Source: UBA7803 sp963822255 (GTDB lineage Bacteria > Pseudomonadota > Gammaproteobacteria > Pseudomonadales > Azotimanducaceae). Taken from it: a DNA stretch of 64,000 bases. Positions 17,241-28,781 of the stretch are shown here, piece by piece. The stretch lies in the NCBI GenBank assembly GCA_963822255.1, contig CAWGGV010000009.1, forward strand, positions 124,001 through 188,000, written 5' to 3'. Under the pieces are notes generated by a model. That model worked only from the letters and a program-made list of their open reading frames with translations, did not search any database and had not been told where the DNA came from. The position numbers were made by a program, and so were the translations under genes. The first letter of the stretch is position 1; each line of letters opens with the position of its first letter.

Positions 17241-18521
17241 CGCGGGGTCGTGGTGGTCGAGGACCTGGTCGACCTGCTGCCGGGCCAGACGGTCGAGCGG
17301 CGTCGCCTTCGGTGCTTCCTTCAGTCCTTCCTGCAGATAGGAGAGCGCCGCGGGGTCGTCGGCGTCGAGAAGCATGCGGATCTGCTGCGCCAGGGTTTGC
17401 GACGCGGCCTCATGGTAGGGATTCAGCTTCAACACCTGACCGACCAGCAGATCTCGGCCTCTCGCCGGGTTGCTGTTCAGATAGCCGAGTGCCTGCTGAT
17501 AGGAGGCCTCGGCGCGGGCCTGATCCTCGGCGCTCACCTGAATGCGTTCGGTACCCATATGCACGCCGAAGCCGCCGATCGCCATCGCCGCCGAGGCAGC
17601 GAGCACGGTGCCGGCCATCGCGAACTGCCTGAGCCGAACTCTGCGCGGATCCAGAATCCGCCATAGAGCACCGGCGTCTGCGGGGCGCTCCGCCCGGGTG
17701 AAGGCCAGCGCCGACTTCAGGGCCTTGCGGTATCGGCGCGGCAGGGCACCCGAAAACTTCGGCTCGAGACCCTCCGCCATCGCCTGGTGCGCGGGCTTCC
17801 AGCCGAAGGGATGCTCGCCGAGCAGACAGACGTACATCAGGCAGCCCATGGAGTAGATGTCGTCCGGCTTGTCCGGCGTGTGGCCGAGGATCTGCTCGGG
17901 GCTGGCATAGCCGGGCGTGTACCCGCCGAACTGGCCCGCCTTGCCGATGACCTGGCTGATGCCGAGGTCGAGCAGCCGCACCTCCATCGACGCCGTGAGG
18001 AATACGTTCTCGGGCTTGATGTCCGCGTGGACGATGCCTTTGTCGTGGCACAGCTTCAGCCCGGAGAGGAGATCGGCCAACATCCGGTCGGCGACGCTGA
18101 CGGGTAGCGGCCCCTCCATCTCGACGTGGTCCGCCAGCGAGCGGCCGTCGAGGTACTCCATCGTCATGATGATCAGATCGCCATCCTGCGCGACGTCGAA
18201 AACGTGCACGATGTTCGGATGGTTCAGCGCGTGGCTTCGGGACACCTCCTGCACCAGGGCCCGCACCTTGCTCTCCGCCCCCATCGAGTCGTGCATGACC
18301 TTCAGGGCGATGGTGCTGTCTTCGTCGCTGTTCGCCTTGAGCCGATCGATCGCCTTGAAGACCGCGCCGGTGCCGCCGGTGCCGATACGCTCGACGATCT
18401 CGTAGCGGTCGAGGAGGACGCGGCCCGGCTCGAGCATCGCCGCCGATGACTGCCCGTCCACGTCGTCATTGCGCCGCGTGGGCTCGCCCGCAGGATGATA
18501 CCTCGTCGTACCGTTCGTCAT
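17127..18521 (-). CDS. Membrane-anchored Ser/Thr protein kinase
   Basis: This is a eukaryotic-like (PknB-type) kinase of 464 residues. The Gly-rich loop is IGTGGTGAVFKA, the ATP-binding Lys is Lys74 (ALKVMH), and the catalytic loop is HADIKPEN (Asp167, with His-Ala-Asp in place of His-Arg-Asp). The metal-binding motif is DLG rather than DFG (residues 185-187), and the activation segment is TPGYASPEQ. A single helix at about 287-310 (FAMAGTVLAASAAMAIGGFGV) precedes a short extracytoplasmic region with TPR-like helices (EASYQQALGYLNSNPARGRDLL). HAD and DLG variants are common in active bacterial kinases. The start ATG at 18521 is the first Met after non-coding sequence. Neighbours suggest a signalling group with the caspase-fold lipoprotein, but no substrate is evident. 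Confidence 0.9.
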   Translation of the reverse strand: MTNGTTRYHPAGEPTRRNDDVDGQSSAAMLEPGRVLLDRYEIVERIGTGGTGAVFKAIDRLKANSDEDSTIALKVMHDSMGAESKVRALVQEVSRSHALNHPNIVHVFDVAQDGDLIIMTMEYLDGRSLADHVEMEGPLPVSVADRMLADLLSGLKLCHDKGIVHADIKPENVFLTASMEVRLLDLGISQVIGKAGQFGGYTPGYASPEQILGHTPDKPDDIYSMGCLMYVCLLGEHPFGWKPAHQAMAEGLEPKFSGALPRRYRKALKSALAFTRAERPADAGALWRILDPRRVRLRQFAMAGTVLAASAAMAIGGFGVHMGTERIQVSAEDQARAEASYQQALGYLNSNPARGRDLLVGQVLKLNPYHEAASQTLAQQIRMLLDADDPAALSYLQEGLKEAPKATPLDRLARQQVDQVLDHHDPASLGLLERSLVRAPLCLPVPYRRQEVEAFKRAAKVDCS

Positions 18522-18846
18522 GGCCACGTCCCGAGGCGCCAGGCAGAGAACCGCTGCCGACCGCGCCGTGACACCCTTCGCGAGGTGCGAAACGGCCAAG
18601 CTAACACGATCGCCGCCGGGCCGCGACGAGGAAGATGTGAGATCAGGTAAACGTGACCCGGTGAAGAAAGCGCGCAGCCGGCGAAACGCGCCGAGGCCGT
18701 GAAAAGCCGGCGCACCCTGGGTATAGTGACACATCGGCCCGGCCCGACCGGGCGTCACATCACCGTACAAGACCTCGAACGAGAATCGTACTGCCCCGAA
18801 CTGGTGCGGTATGTCTTGTTCTTTTCTGGAGAAGGAGGATGTTCCA
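18522..18846. promoter_or_regulatory. Divergent intergenic region, kinase / sodB
   Basis: This 325-bp stretch lies between the divergent kinase and sodB genes and must carry both promoters. A GGAGAAGGAGG ribosome binding site sits at about 18828-18838, ahead of the GTG start of sodB at 18847. I see no RNA gene and no strong inverted repeat that would identify a regulator such as Fur. Confidence 0.4.
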
Positions 18847-19440
18847 GTGCATGAACTACCGAAACTGCCATACGCCGAAACTGCGCTCGACCCGGTCATC
18901 TCCGCGGACACCCTGCGGTTTCATTACGGCAAGCATCACCAAGCATACGTCAACAACCTGAACAAGCTGCTCGAAGACTCCGAGAGCCTCGCCTCCCTGT
19001 CCCTGGAGGAGCTCATCCGAGAGACGGTCAACGATCCGGCGCGGAAAGGAATCTTCAATAACGCCGCACAGACCTGGAACCACACGTTCTACTGGCACAG
19101 CATGCGCCAGGGTGGCGGCGGCCAGCCAAGCGGCGCGCTGAAGGAACGCATCGAGGCCGATTTCGGCGGCGTGGATCAGTTCCGTACCGCGTTCAAGCAG
19201 GCGGCCACCTCGCAGTTCGGCAGCGGCTGGGCCTGGTTGATCGTCGACAACGGCAAGCTGGACGTGGTCAACACCGGCAACGCCATGACCCCGGTGGCGG
19301 AAGGCAAGAAGCCACTGCTGACCATCGACGTCTGGGAGCATGCCTACTATCTGGACTACCAGAACCGCCGGCCCGATTACGTCGACGCCTGGCTGGCCAA
19401 GCTGGTCAACTGGGAGTTCGCCGCCCGGAACCTCGCCTGA
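18847..19440 (+). CDS. sodB: Fe-type superoxide dismutase
   Basis: Cytoplasmic superoxide dismutase of 197 residues, the usual length. Metal ligands are visible: the His in LRFHYGKHHQAYV, the His in AAQTWNHTFYW, and Asp and His in TIDVWEHAYYLDYQN. The outer-sphere Gln in AAQTWNH (before the second ligand) and the GGGGQPSG loop are Fe-type features. The start is GTG at 18847: AGGAGG lies about eight bases upstream and homology begins at HELPKLPYAE. It is monocistronic, with a hairpin between it and the convergent rhodanese gene. Confidence 0.95.
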   Translation: MHELPKLPYAETALDPVISADTLRFHYGKHHQAYVNNLNKLLEDSESLASLSLEELIRETVNDPARKGIFNNAAQTWNHTFYWHSMRQGGGGQPSGALKERIEADFGGVDQFRTAFKQAATSQFGSGWAWLIVDNGKLDVVNTGNAMTPVAEGKKPLLTIDVWEHAYYLDYQNRRPDYVDAWLAKLVNWEFAARNLA

Positions 19441-19457
19441 CCCCCGCCTCCCCTGCA

Positions 19458-19494
19458 GGAGCAATGGCTACCCTGGCCGGGTAGCCACCGCTCC
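19458..19494. terminator. Bidirectional hairpin between sodB and the rhodanese gene
   Basis: Perfect 8-bp stem GGCTACCC (19466-19473) / GGGTAGCC (19479-19486) with a 5-base loop, extended outward by GGAGC/GCTCC-type pairing. It lies between convergent stops. There is no long T-run, so intrinsic termination would be weak. Confidence 0.55.
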
Positions 19495-19883
19495 TACTCG
19501 CCGGGCACCACGGGCCCTCCGGCCGCCTCCCAGGCCGCGAAGCCGCCGGCGATGTGCGCCACATCGGGGATGCCCATGTCGACCAGCAGCCCGGTCGCCA
19601 GGGTCGAACGCCCGCCGGAACGGCAGAACAGCAGCAGCCGCCGGCCGCTCGAAAACACCCGGTTGTGCATGTCCGACTCCGGGTCCGCCAGGAACTCGAG
19701 AAAGGCCCGCGGCGCGTGGACCGATCCCGGAATGGTGCCGACGAGCCGCTCCCCCTGCTCGCGAATGTCTACGAAGATGACGCCGGGGTCCTCCACGTGC
19801 CGCAACGCGTCGTGCACCGACACGGTCTCGATCCGCGCGTTGGCGTCCGCCAGCATCTGCTTCACGCCGCGTTTCACCTGCAT
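19494..19883 (-). CDS. Rhodanese-domain sulfurtransferase
   Basis: Single rhodanese domain, 129 residues, no signal peptide. The active-site loop is CRSGGRS, with the catalytic Cys in LLLFCRSGGRSTLA. The domain start (ALRHVEDPGVIFVDIREQGERLVGTIPGSVHAP) and the end (HIAGGFAAWEAAGGPV) are typical. It is the last gene of the sqr-trxC-MBL-rhodanese operon, with only nine bases between it and the MBL gene and a GGAG site before its ATG. It most likely moves sulfane sulfur between glutathione persulfide, thiosulfate or protein thiols during sulfide oxidation. Confidence 0.9.
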   Translation of the reverse strand: MQVKRGVKQMLADANARIETVSVHDALRHVEDPGVIFVDIREQGERLVGTIPGSVHAPRAFLEFLADPESDMHNRVFSSGRRLLLFCRSGGRSTLATGLLVDMGIPDVAHIAGGFAAWEAAGGPVVPGE

Positions 19884-19892
19884 GATCTTCTC

Positions 19893-20759
19893 CTAAAGTA
19901 CGTTCAACGGAATCTTCAGATACGAAACCCCGTTCTCCTCCGGCGGCGGCAGGCGGCCGGCCCGGATGTTCACCTGCACAGCCGGCAGGATCAGGGTGGG
20001 CATGGGGAGCGTTCGATCGCGGGCGACGCGCATGGCAACGAACTCTGCCTCGCTGACGCCGTCGTGCACGTGGACGTTGTGGCGCCGCTGCTCGGCCACC
20101 GTGGTCTGCCAGACGTAGTCGGTGCGCCCATGCTCCGGCAGATAGTCGTGACACAGATAGAGGGCGGTGCTGCCCGGCAGCTGGAACAGGCGGCGGATAG
20201 AGCGAAACAGGGTCGCCGCGTCGCCGCCCGGGAAATCGCTGCGGGCGGTGCCGTAGTCGGGCATGAACAAGGTATCGCCAACGAACGCCGCATCGTCGCA
20301 CAGGTAGGTCATGCAGGCCGGCGTGTGACCCGGGGTATGTATGGCAGTGAGTGTGAGACCACCGACCTCGATGCTTTCACCGTCGGCCACGAGCCGGTCG
20401 AACTGAGAGCCGTCCGTTACGAACTCGCTGCCGAGGTTGAACACGTCCTTGAACGTCTTCTGTACCCGGACGATGTGCTCGCCGATGGCGACCGGCGCAT
20501 CGAACGCCGCCTTCAGATATTGCGATGCGCTCAGGTGGTCCGCGTGAGCGTGGGTTTCGAGAACCAGCGCCACACGGTACCCCGCCTCCCGGACGTAGCG
20601 CTCGACGGCTTCCACCGAGCCGGTGGAGGTGCGGCCGGATCTGGGATCGTAGTCCCACACCGGGTCGATGACGCAGCAGACTCCGGCCCGGGCATCCGCC
20701 AGCACGTAGGAAACGGTGTTGGTGGCAAAATCGAAAAAGCTCTGCACCTCGGGCTTCAT
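19893..20759 (-). CDS. MBL-fold persulfide dioxygenase-like protein (ETHE1/Blh type)
   Basis: Metallo-beta-lactamase fold of 288 residues with the metal motif THAHADH (His70, His72, Asp74, His75), a second His in IHTPGHTPACM, Asp in FVGDTLFMPD and His in LYLCHDYLPEH. A single mononuclear iron site and the PDYGTARSDFPGG loop are characteristic of persulfide dioxygenases and the Blh protein of bigR loci. It would oxidise glutathione persulfide to sulfite after sulfide is captured by SQR. It starts immediately after the trxC stop. A hydrolase of the glyoxalase II type is less likely given the context. Confidence 0.85.
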   Translation of the reverse strand: MKPEVQSFFDFATNTVSYVLADARAGVCCVIDPVWDYDPRSGRTSTGSVEAVERYVREAGYRVALVLETHAHADHLSASQYLKAAFDAPVAIGEHIVRVQKTFKDVFNLGSEFVTDGSQFDRLVADGESIEVGGLTLTAIHTPGHTPACMTYLCDDAAFVGDTLFMPDYGTARSDFPGGDAATLFRSIRRLFQLPGSTALYLCHDYLPEHGRTDYVWQTTVAEQRRHNVHVHDGVSEAEFVAMRVARDRTLPMPTLILPAVQVNIRAGRLPPPEENGVSYLKIPLNVL

Positions 20760-21188
20760 TCAGCGCGCCTGTTCCAGGGCTGCCTGCTCGAGTTGAACGT
20801 GGCGCATCACGCCTGGTTGCTGCCAGGCGAGCCGGCCACCGCGAAACACGGCGAAGTTGGGGATGCTGCGCACCCCGTAGCGGGCCGACAGCTCCGGATT
20901 GCGGTCGGAGTCGACCTTCAGCACCACGGCCTTGCCGGCCAGATTCGCCGCCGCCTTCGTCACCTCCGGCGCCGCCGTCTTGCAGGGCCCGCACCATTCG
21001 GCCCAGAAGTCCACCAGCACGGGAGCATCGGTGCCGCCGACGATCTCGTCGAACAGCGCCGTGTCCACGTCGAGCGGCACGGCCAGCGGCGGCAGGCTCT
21101 GATGGCACGCCCCGCAGCGCCCGGCGTGGGTCAGGTGCCTGGCCGGCACCCGGTTGCCTTTCCCGCAGTGCGGACAGCTACGTATCAT
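20760..21188 (-). CDS. trxC: Thioredoxin 2 with N-terminal zinc ribbon
   Basis: The 142-residue protein has the zinc-binding pairs CPHC and CGAC at its N-terminus and the redox motif WCGPC (FWAEWCGPCKTAAPEV). Both are diagnostic of TrxC. The cis-Pro is in VRSIPNFAVF. The ATG at 21188 is preceded by GGAGG at a spacing of seven, better than the TTG and GTG just upstream. In this operon it probably reduces persulfidated proteins or supports the persulfide dioxygenase/rhodanese steps. Confidence 0.93.
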   Translation of the reverse strand: MIRSCPHCGKGNRVPARHLTHAGRCGACHQSLPPLAVPLDVDTALFDEIVGGTDAPVLVDFWAEWCGPCKTAAPEVTKAAANLAGKAVVLKVDSDRNPELSARYGVRSIPNFAVFRGGRLAWQQPGVMRHVQLEQAALEQAR

Positions 21189-21210
21189 CACCAAACCTCC
21201 TCAAAGGCCA

Positions 21211-21306
21211 CTGTGGGGGAGCGAGCTGGCGCGCTGTGGGAGCGAGCTCCTGCTCGCGATATCGCGGCCGGGAGGCCGCTCCCACAGAAATCCAGCGCTC
21301 CCACAG
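21211..21306. repeat. REP palindromic elements, cluster A
   Basis: Several GTGGGAGCG units lie in tandem and inverted order between trxC and sqr. The core is a palindrome in which TGTGGGAGCG at one end pairs with CGCTCCCACA at the other, around a GCTCGCGATATCGCGGC centre. This is the same family as the copies near 25.8, 37.8, 38.9 and 44.1 kb. It sits inside an operon, so the hairpin may shape transcript stability between sqr and trxC. Confidence 0.85.
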
Positions 21307-22584
21307 TCAGGCCGATTCCTTCAACCGCAGGATGCCGAGCGCTTTCAGCACGTACTTCTCGTACACCGGCTCGGTGCTGCCGGTGCGCATCTTGCGCATG
21401 AAGTACTTCTCGAACGCGATCTTGGCCAGGTGTACCCACTTACCCTGCTTTGCCCAGGTGACGTTGCGCGGCGGAATCTGCGGCAGCGCCACGAAGGCAA
21501 CGCCGTCGTCACCCAGATCTGCAAGGCAAATGGCATTCCAGGTCGCCCTGTGGCTGGGCTCCCGGCCGGCGATCGCATCCTCGATGTTGTGCACGATCGC
21601 CGTCACCATGGACTCGATCATATAGCCGGTCTTGGGCGCACCCGTCGGGATCGGGGTGGCTTCCACCGGCGGAATGGCCACACACACTCCGGCAGAGTAG
21701 ATATTACGGTGAGCGGGGTTTCGCTGATATTCGTCGATCAGGACAAAGCCGCGGGGATTCACCAGGCCTTCCACCGCCGCCACCGCGTCCACTCCCTTGA
21801 ATGGCGGAATGAACATGGTGAACCGGGACGGCAGATCGTGCTCGGCCGCCGGCTCGCCCTTGGCATCGTGCTCGGCCACCTTCACCGAATCGGCGCGGAC
21901 CTCGGTCACCTTGGCGTTGGTGATCCACTTGATGTGACGTTGCCTGAGCTCGGCCTCCAGCAGCCCCTTGGAGTCGCCCACGCCGCCGAGACCCATGTGA
22001 CCAATGTAGGGCTCGCTGGTGACGAAGGTGATCGGCACCCGGTCGCGGAGCTTGCGGCGCCGGAGATCCGCGTCGAGGATCATCGCGAACTCGTAGGCAG
22101 GGCCGAAGCAGCTCGCGCCCTGCGTTGCGCCCACCACCACCGGCCCCGGGTTCTTCAGGAACTCCTGGTAGGCTCGGCCAGCCGCCTCGGCGTGAGGCGT
22201 GGTGCACACGCTGTAACTGTTGGCTTCGGGGCCGAGGCCCGGAATCTCGTCGAACGCCAGCTTCGGTCCGGTGGCGATGACCAGGTAGTCGTAGCCCAGT
22301 GTCTCGCCGTCCGCCAGATGAACCGTGTTCTGCTCCGGCTCGATCTTCGTCACCGGCTGCGCGAGGTAACGGATGCCCTTGCGCTCGACGTTCTCGCGAA
22401 TCGGTACCAGCACCTGATCCGGCGAGCGCCATCCGACGGCAACCCACGGGTTCGACGGGGTGAACTGAAAGTGATCCGAGGTGCCAATGAGCACGACCTC
22501 GTGATTCGCGCCCAGCGTCTTCTTCAAATCGTAGGCGGCCGGCATCCCGCCGACGCCCGCGCCCATCACGATGACTCTTGCCAT
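21307..22584 (-). CDS. sqr: Sulfide:quinone oxidoreductase family flavoprotein
   Basis: FAD protein of 425 residues with the N-terminal fold VIVMGAGVGGMPAAYDL. Three Cys expected for sulfide oxidation are present: Cys127 (YSVCTTPH), Cys159 (QGASCFGPAYEF) and Cys301 (YSAGVCVAIPP). The C-terminus has the amphipathic, membrane-associating helices seen in SQR. The enzyme oxidises sulfide to a persulfide and reduces quinone at the inner membrane face. It leads the operon and is divergent from the ArsR regulator at 22676, whose operator lies between them. A related flavocytochrome-c sulfide dehydrogenase subunit would need a heme partner, which is absent. Confidence 0.9.
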   Translation of the reverse strand: MARVIVMGAGVGGMPAAYDLKKTLGANHEVVLIGTSDHFQFTPSNPWVAVGWRSPDQVLVPIRENVERKGIRYLAQPVTKIEPEQNTVHLADGETLGYDYLVIATGPKLAFDEIPGLGPEANSYSVCTTPHAEAAGRAYQEFLKNPGPVVVGATQGASCFGPAYEFAMILDADLRRRKLRDRVPITFVTSEPYIGHMGLGGVGDSKGLLEAELRQRHIKWITNAKVTEVRADSVKVAEHDAKGEPAAEHDLPSRFTMFIPPFKGVDAVAAVEGLVNPRGFVLIDEYQRNPAHRNIYSAGVCVAIPPVEATPIPTGAPKTGYMIESMVTAIVHNIEDAIAGREPSHRATWNAICLADLGDDGVAFVALPQIPPRNVTWAKQGKWVHLAKIAFEKYFMRKMRTGSTEPVYEKYVLKALGILRLKESA

Positions 22585-22656
22585 GACTCTCGCTCCTTGC
22601 CCTCGCTCGGGCCATCGACTATGCTCGCCGATACTACATTAGTAGTCTCTTAATTA

Positions 22657-22673
22657 GTAATAGGTGATATTAC
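22657..22673. promoter_or_regulatory. Operator candidate for the ArsR/BigR regulator
   Basis: Perfect inverted repeat GTAATA-GGTGA-TATTAC immediately upstream of the regulator ATG (22676), in the intergenic region shared with sqr. A second small palindrome, CTAC-ATTA-GTAG, lies at about 22634-22645. AT-rich dyads of this kind are usual operators of ArsR-family sensors. Binding here would control both genes. Confidence 0.7.
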
Positions 22674-22675
22674 GT

Positions 22676-23056
22676 ATGGCGCTGCCGGTTCCCCTACCCG
22701 ATGCTCGCGAGATGGCACGCCACGCAGATTCCGCTGCGCGCCTTCTGAAGGCTCTGGCCAATCGCTATCGGCTGCAGGTGCTGTGCGTGCTGGGAGGCGA
22801 AGAGCTTTCCGTGGGCGAGGTGAATGAGCGGATCCCGCTGTCGCAGTCGGCGCTGTCACAGCATCTCAAGGTGCTGCGGGAGGACGGTCTGGTCACGACC
22901 CGCCGGGAGTCACAGACAGTGTATTACCGGGTGGCTCCCGGTCCCGCCATGGAAGTGATCGGCGTGCTCCATCGCCATTTCTGCAGCGCGCCTGGTGCGG
23001 GAGCGGTCTCCAGGGCGCGATCGAAGCAAAAGGCTCGAGAGGTCCAACAGCCATGA
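22676..23056 (+). CDS. ArsR-family persulfide-sensing repressor (BigR/SqrR type)
   Basis: A 126-residue winged-helix protein with recognition helix SQSALSQHLKVLREDGLV. The two Cys positions match the BigR/SqrR dithiol: Cys37 (YRLQVLCVLGG) and Cys103 (LHRHFCSAP). In that family, persulfide links them through a tetrasulfide and releases the operator. There is no CVC-type metal site. The ATG at 22676 was chosen because the GTG at 22664 lies inside the operator palindrome. It is divergent from the sulfide operon, which it most likely represses. Confidence 0.88.
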   Translation: MALPVPLPDAREMARHADSAARLLKALANRYRLQVLCVLGGEELSVGEVNERIPLSQSALSQHLKVLREDGLVTTRRESQTVYYRVAPGPAMEVIGVLHRHFCSAPGAGAVSRARSKQKAREVQQP

Positions 23057-23140
23057 CCACGCACGCGTGCAGGCTGGCCGTGCAGCCGGGGGCGGCGTTC
23101 TGTCCCGCGGATTCTCGTTGAGCCGGTCATTCGCGACTTC

Positions 23141-24240
23141 ATGTCACTGCTTCTGACAACATCACAACGCGCCGCCGGACTGCTCGCCGTGCTGGCGCTG
23201 TTCGGCTGCTCAGAGCCGGGCCCGCCGCCGGAACCCGCCGCCGGGCCGGCGCCGGACCTCGAGACCGTGACCGTCGCCAGCGCCCCGGTGCCCCGGGAAA
23301 TCCTGTTCGACGGCGTGGTCGAGGCCGTCAACGAATCCACCGTGGCGGCAGAAACCAGCGGCCGCGTCACCGAGCTGCCTTTCGACGTCGGCGACTACGT
23401 GCCCAAGGGCGAGGTGATCGTCAAGCTCACCGACACCGAGCAGCGCGCCCGGGTGGCGGCGGCGGAAAGCGCGCTGGCCGAGGCCCGCGCCCGGCTGACC
23501 GAAGCCCGCCAGGCGTTCGCGCGGGTCCAGGACGTCTATCAGCGCAAGCTCATCGCCAAGGCCGACCTGGACCGGGCGTCAGCCGACCTGGACGCGGCAC
23601 AGGCGCGGGTGCAAGCCGGCGAGGCCAGCCTGAACGAGGCGCGTCAGCATCTGGCCTACACCGTCATCCGCGCCCCCTACGCCGGCACGGTGGTGGACCG
23701 CCAGGTGCGCCTCGGTGAGACCGTCAATCCCGGCACGCCGCTCATGACCGGACTTTCTCTGGAGCATCTGCGGGCGGCGGTGGAGATTCCCCAGCAGCAC
23801 GTCGGCCCCCTGCGGGTCCACCACCAGGCCCGGGTGATCGTCAACGGCGAATCCCTTTCCGCCGCGGGACTGCGGATTCCGCCGAAGGCGGACGCCACCA
23901 CCCACACCTTCCGGGTGCTGGTGGACCTGCCCGAAGGCGACCATGGCCTGTTTCCGGGCACCCTGGTGAAGGTGGCGTTCGTCAGCGGCGAGGAGGAGCG
24001 GCTGCTGCTGCCGGCCGCCGCCGTGGTTCGCCGCGGCGAGGTCACCGGCGCCTACGTGGTGGAGGACGGCGACGTCACGTTCCGCTACGTGCGGACGGGG
24101 ACGCCCACGGCGGACGGCCGCGTACCGATACTGTCGGGGCTCGAAGCCGGTGAGCGGGTGGCCGTCGATCCCATCGCGGCCGGCATCGCCTACAAGCGGC
24201 TGCACGGCGCCGCCGACGCCCGGACGGTCGGGAGCAACCC

Positions 24241-24244
<4 letters not shown>
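23141..24244 (+). CDS. RND efflux membrane fusion protein (lipoprotein)
   Basis: Periplasmic adaptor of 367 residues. The lipobox is LAVLALFGC. A barrel-sandwich half (VNESTVAAETSGRVTELPFDVGDYVPKGEVIVKL) precedes a coiled-coil hairpin (about residues 105-175, AAAESALAEARARLTEARQAFARVQ), and the second lipoyl half is YTVIRAPYAGTVVDRQVRLGETV. It ends in a GTGA overlap with the RND gene at 24241. No outer-membrane factor follows, so it may share the TolC-like protein at 31907. Confidence 0.92.
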
Positions 24245-27514
<3,270 letters not shown>

Positions 27515-27721
27515 ACCGCCGATCCGCCACACCGCGATAGATTTCGGCCGGTCCGGCACTCCAACCCTTGATTGGGCAACCCGAATGAATGGGAGCCGGC
27601 GTCCAGGCGCACCTTGCCATCGCCGGCTGGTTACGGCACCTTCGCGCCGGTAGCAGGAGCGCACACAGCGGTACTACCCGCCACTGACGGCGTACGCAGC
27701 CAAGGACCTCGTGTTCAAGCA

Positions 27722-28729
27722 ATGCAGATGAACGGCAACCGCAGTCGTCGGAGACTACTAGGCGTGCTCTGTCTGGGCCCGGCGATGCTGCTGGCGGCGT
27801 GCGGCGACACTGCCACACAGGCCGCCGCTCAGTCGGCCCCGGCACCACCCACCGCCACCCCTGTGCAGACCGCCGAGGTGACTCTGCGCACCATCGAAAA
27901 AGTCGTCAGCGCGCCCGGCAGCACGGCCAGCACGGTGGAGGAGGCGGTGCGCGCGCCGTTTGCCGGCACCATCAGCAAGCTGACGGTGACCGAAGGCGAC
28001 CGCGTCAGCGCCGGCGATACCGTCGCCACCATCGTCGCCCGCGACAGCGAGGCCCAGCTCACCGGGGCGACGGAGATGCTGCAGCACGCGCAGACGGCAG
28101 CAGCGCGGCAGGACGCCCAGCGGGCACTGCAGCTGGCCCGGGACAATCTCGTCCAAAAGGCCCTGACCAGCTCGGTAAACGGGATCGTGAAATCGCGCGC
28201 CGTGGTCGCCGGTGAGCGGGTGAACGACAATCAGGACCTGCTGTCCATCGCCTCCCTCGAGGATCTCGTCTTCGTCGCCGACGTCGATCAGGCAAAGATG
28301 ACGACCCTGAAGCCCGGCGACGCCGCGCTGGTGCACTTGAGCGGTGTCGCCAACGCGGTCCATGGCACGGTGCGCTCGATCCTCCCGGCCACCACCGCCA
28401 ACATGACCACGCCGGTCCGCATCGAGCTGAACGATCATCCTGAAACCATCGCATTGGGGCTGGCCGGCAGCGCCGACATCGTCGTCTCCCGACACGAGAA
28501 CGTACCGAGCGTCCCTGACGCCGCGGTGCTGCGGGACGACGTCAGTGGTCAGCAGCGAATCGCCGTGGTCGACGGGAACGATCAGATCCAATGGCGGCAA
28601 GTGCAGACGGGATACGCCAGGAACGGCCATGTCGAGCTGCTGCAGCCCAGACTCGCGGCCGGCACGACCGTGGTCACCAGTGGCCAGGTGGGGCTCGCCG
28701 AAGGCACACCGGTGACCGTCAGCCAATGA
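27722..28729 (+). CDS. Membrane fusion protein of the second RND operon
   Basis: HlyD/AcrA-type adaptor of 335 residues. The lipobox is AMLLAACGD. The lipoyl halves are VRAPFAGTISKLTVTEGDRVSAGDTVATI and SSVNGIVKSRAVVAGERVNDNQDLLSI; the coiled-coil hairpin between them is unusually short (about 45 residues). A beta-barrel and membrane-proximal domain follow. The ATG at 27722 precedes the signal (MQMNGNRSRRRLLGVLCLG); an ATG at 27728 is equivalent. The stop overlaps an ATG at 28726 (ATGA), the probable original start of the permease. Confidence 0.9.
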   Translation: MQMNGNRSRRRLLGVLCLGPAMLLAACGDTATQAAAQSAPAPPTATPVQTAEVTLRTIEKVVSAPGSTASTVEEAVRAPFAGTISKLTVTEGDRVSAGDTVATIVARDSEAQLTGATEMLQHAQTAAARQDAQRALQLARDNLVQKALTSSVNGIVKSRAVVAGERVNDNQDLLSIASLEDLVFVADVDQAKMTTLKPGDAALVHLSGVANAVHGTVRSILPATTANMTTPVRIELNDHPETIALGLAGSADIVVSRHENVPSVPDAAVLRDDVSGQQRIAVVDGNDQIQWRQVQTGYARNGHVELLQPRLAAGTTVVTSGQVGLAEGTPVTVSQ

Positions 28730-28781
28730 TCCCGGCCGCACCATCGCAGGCGCCGACTCCTTCACGCGTCCGGATGGCTTG

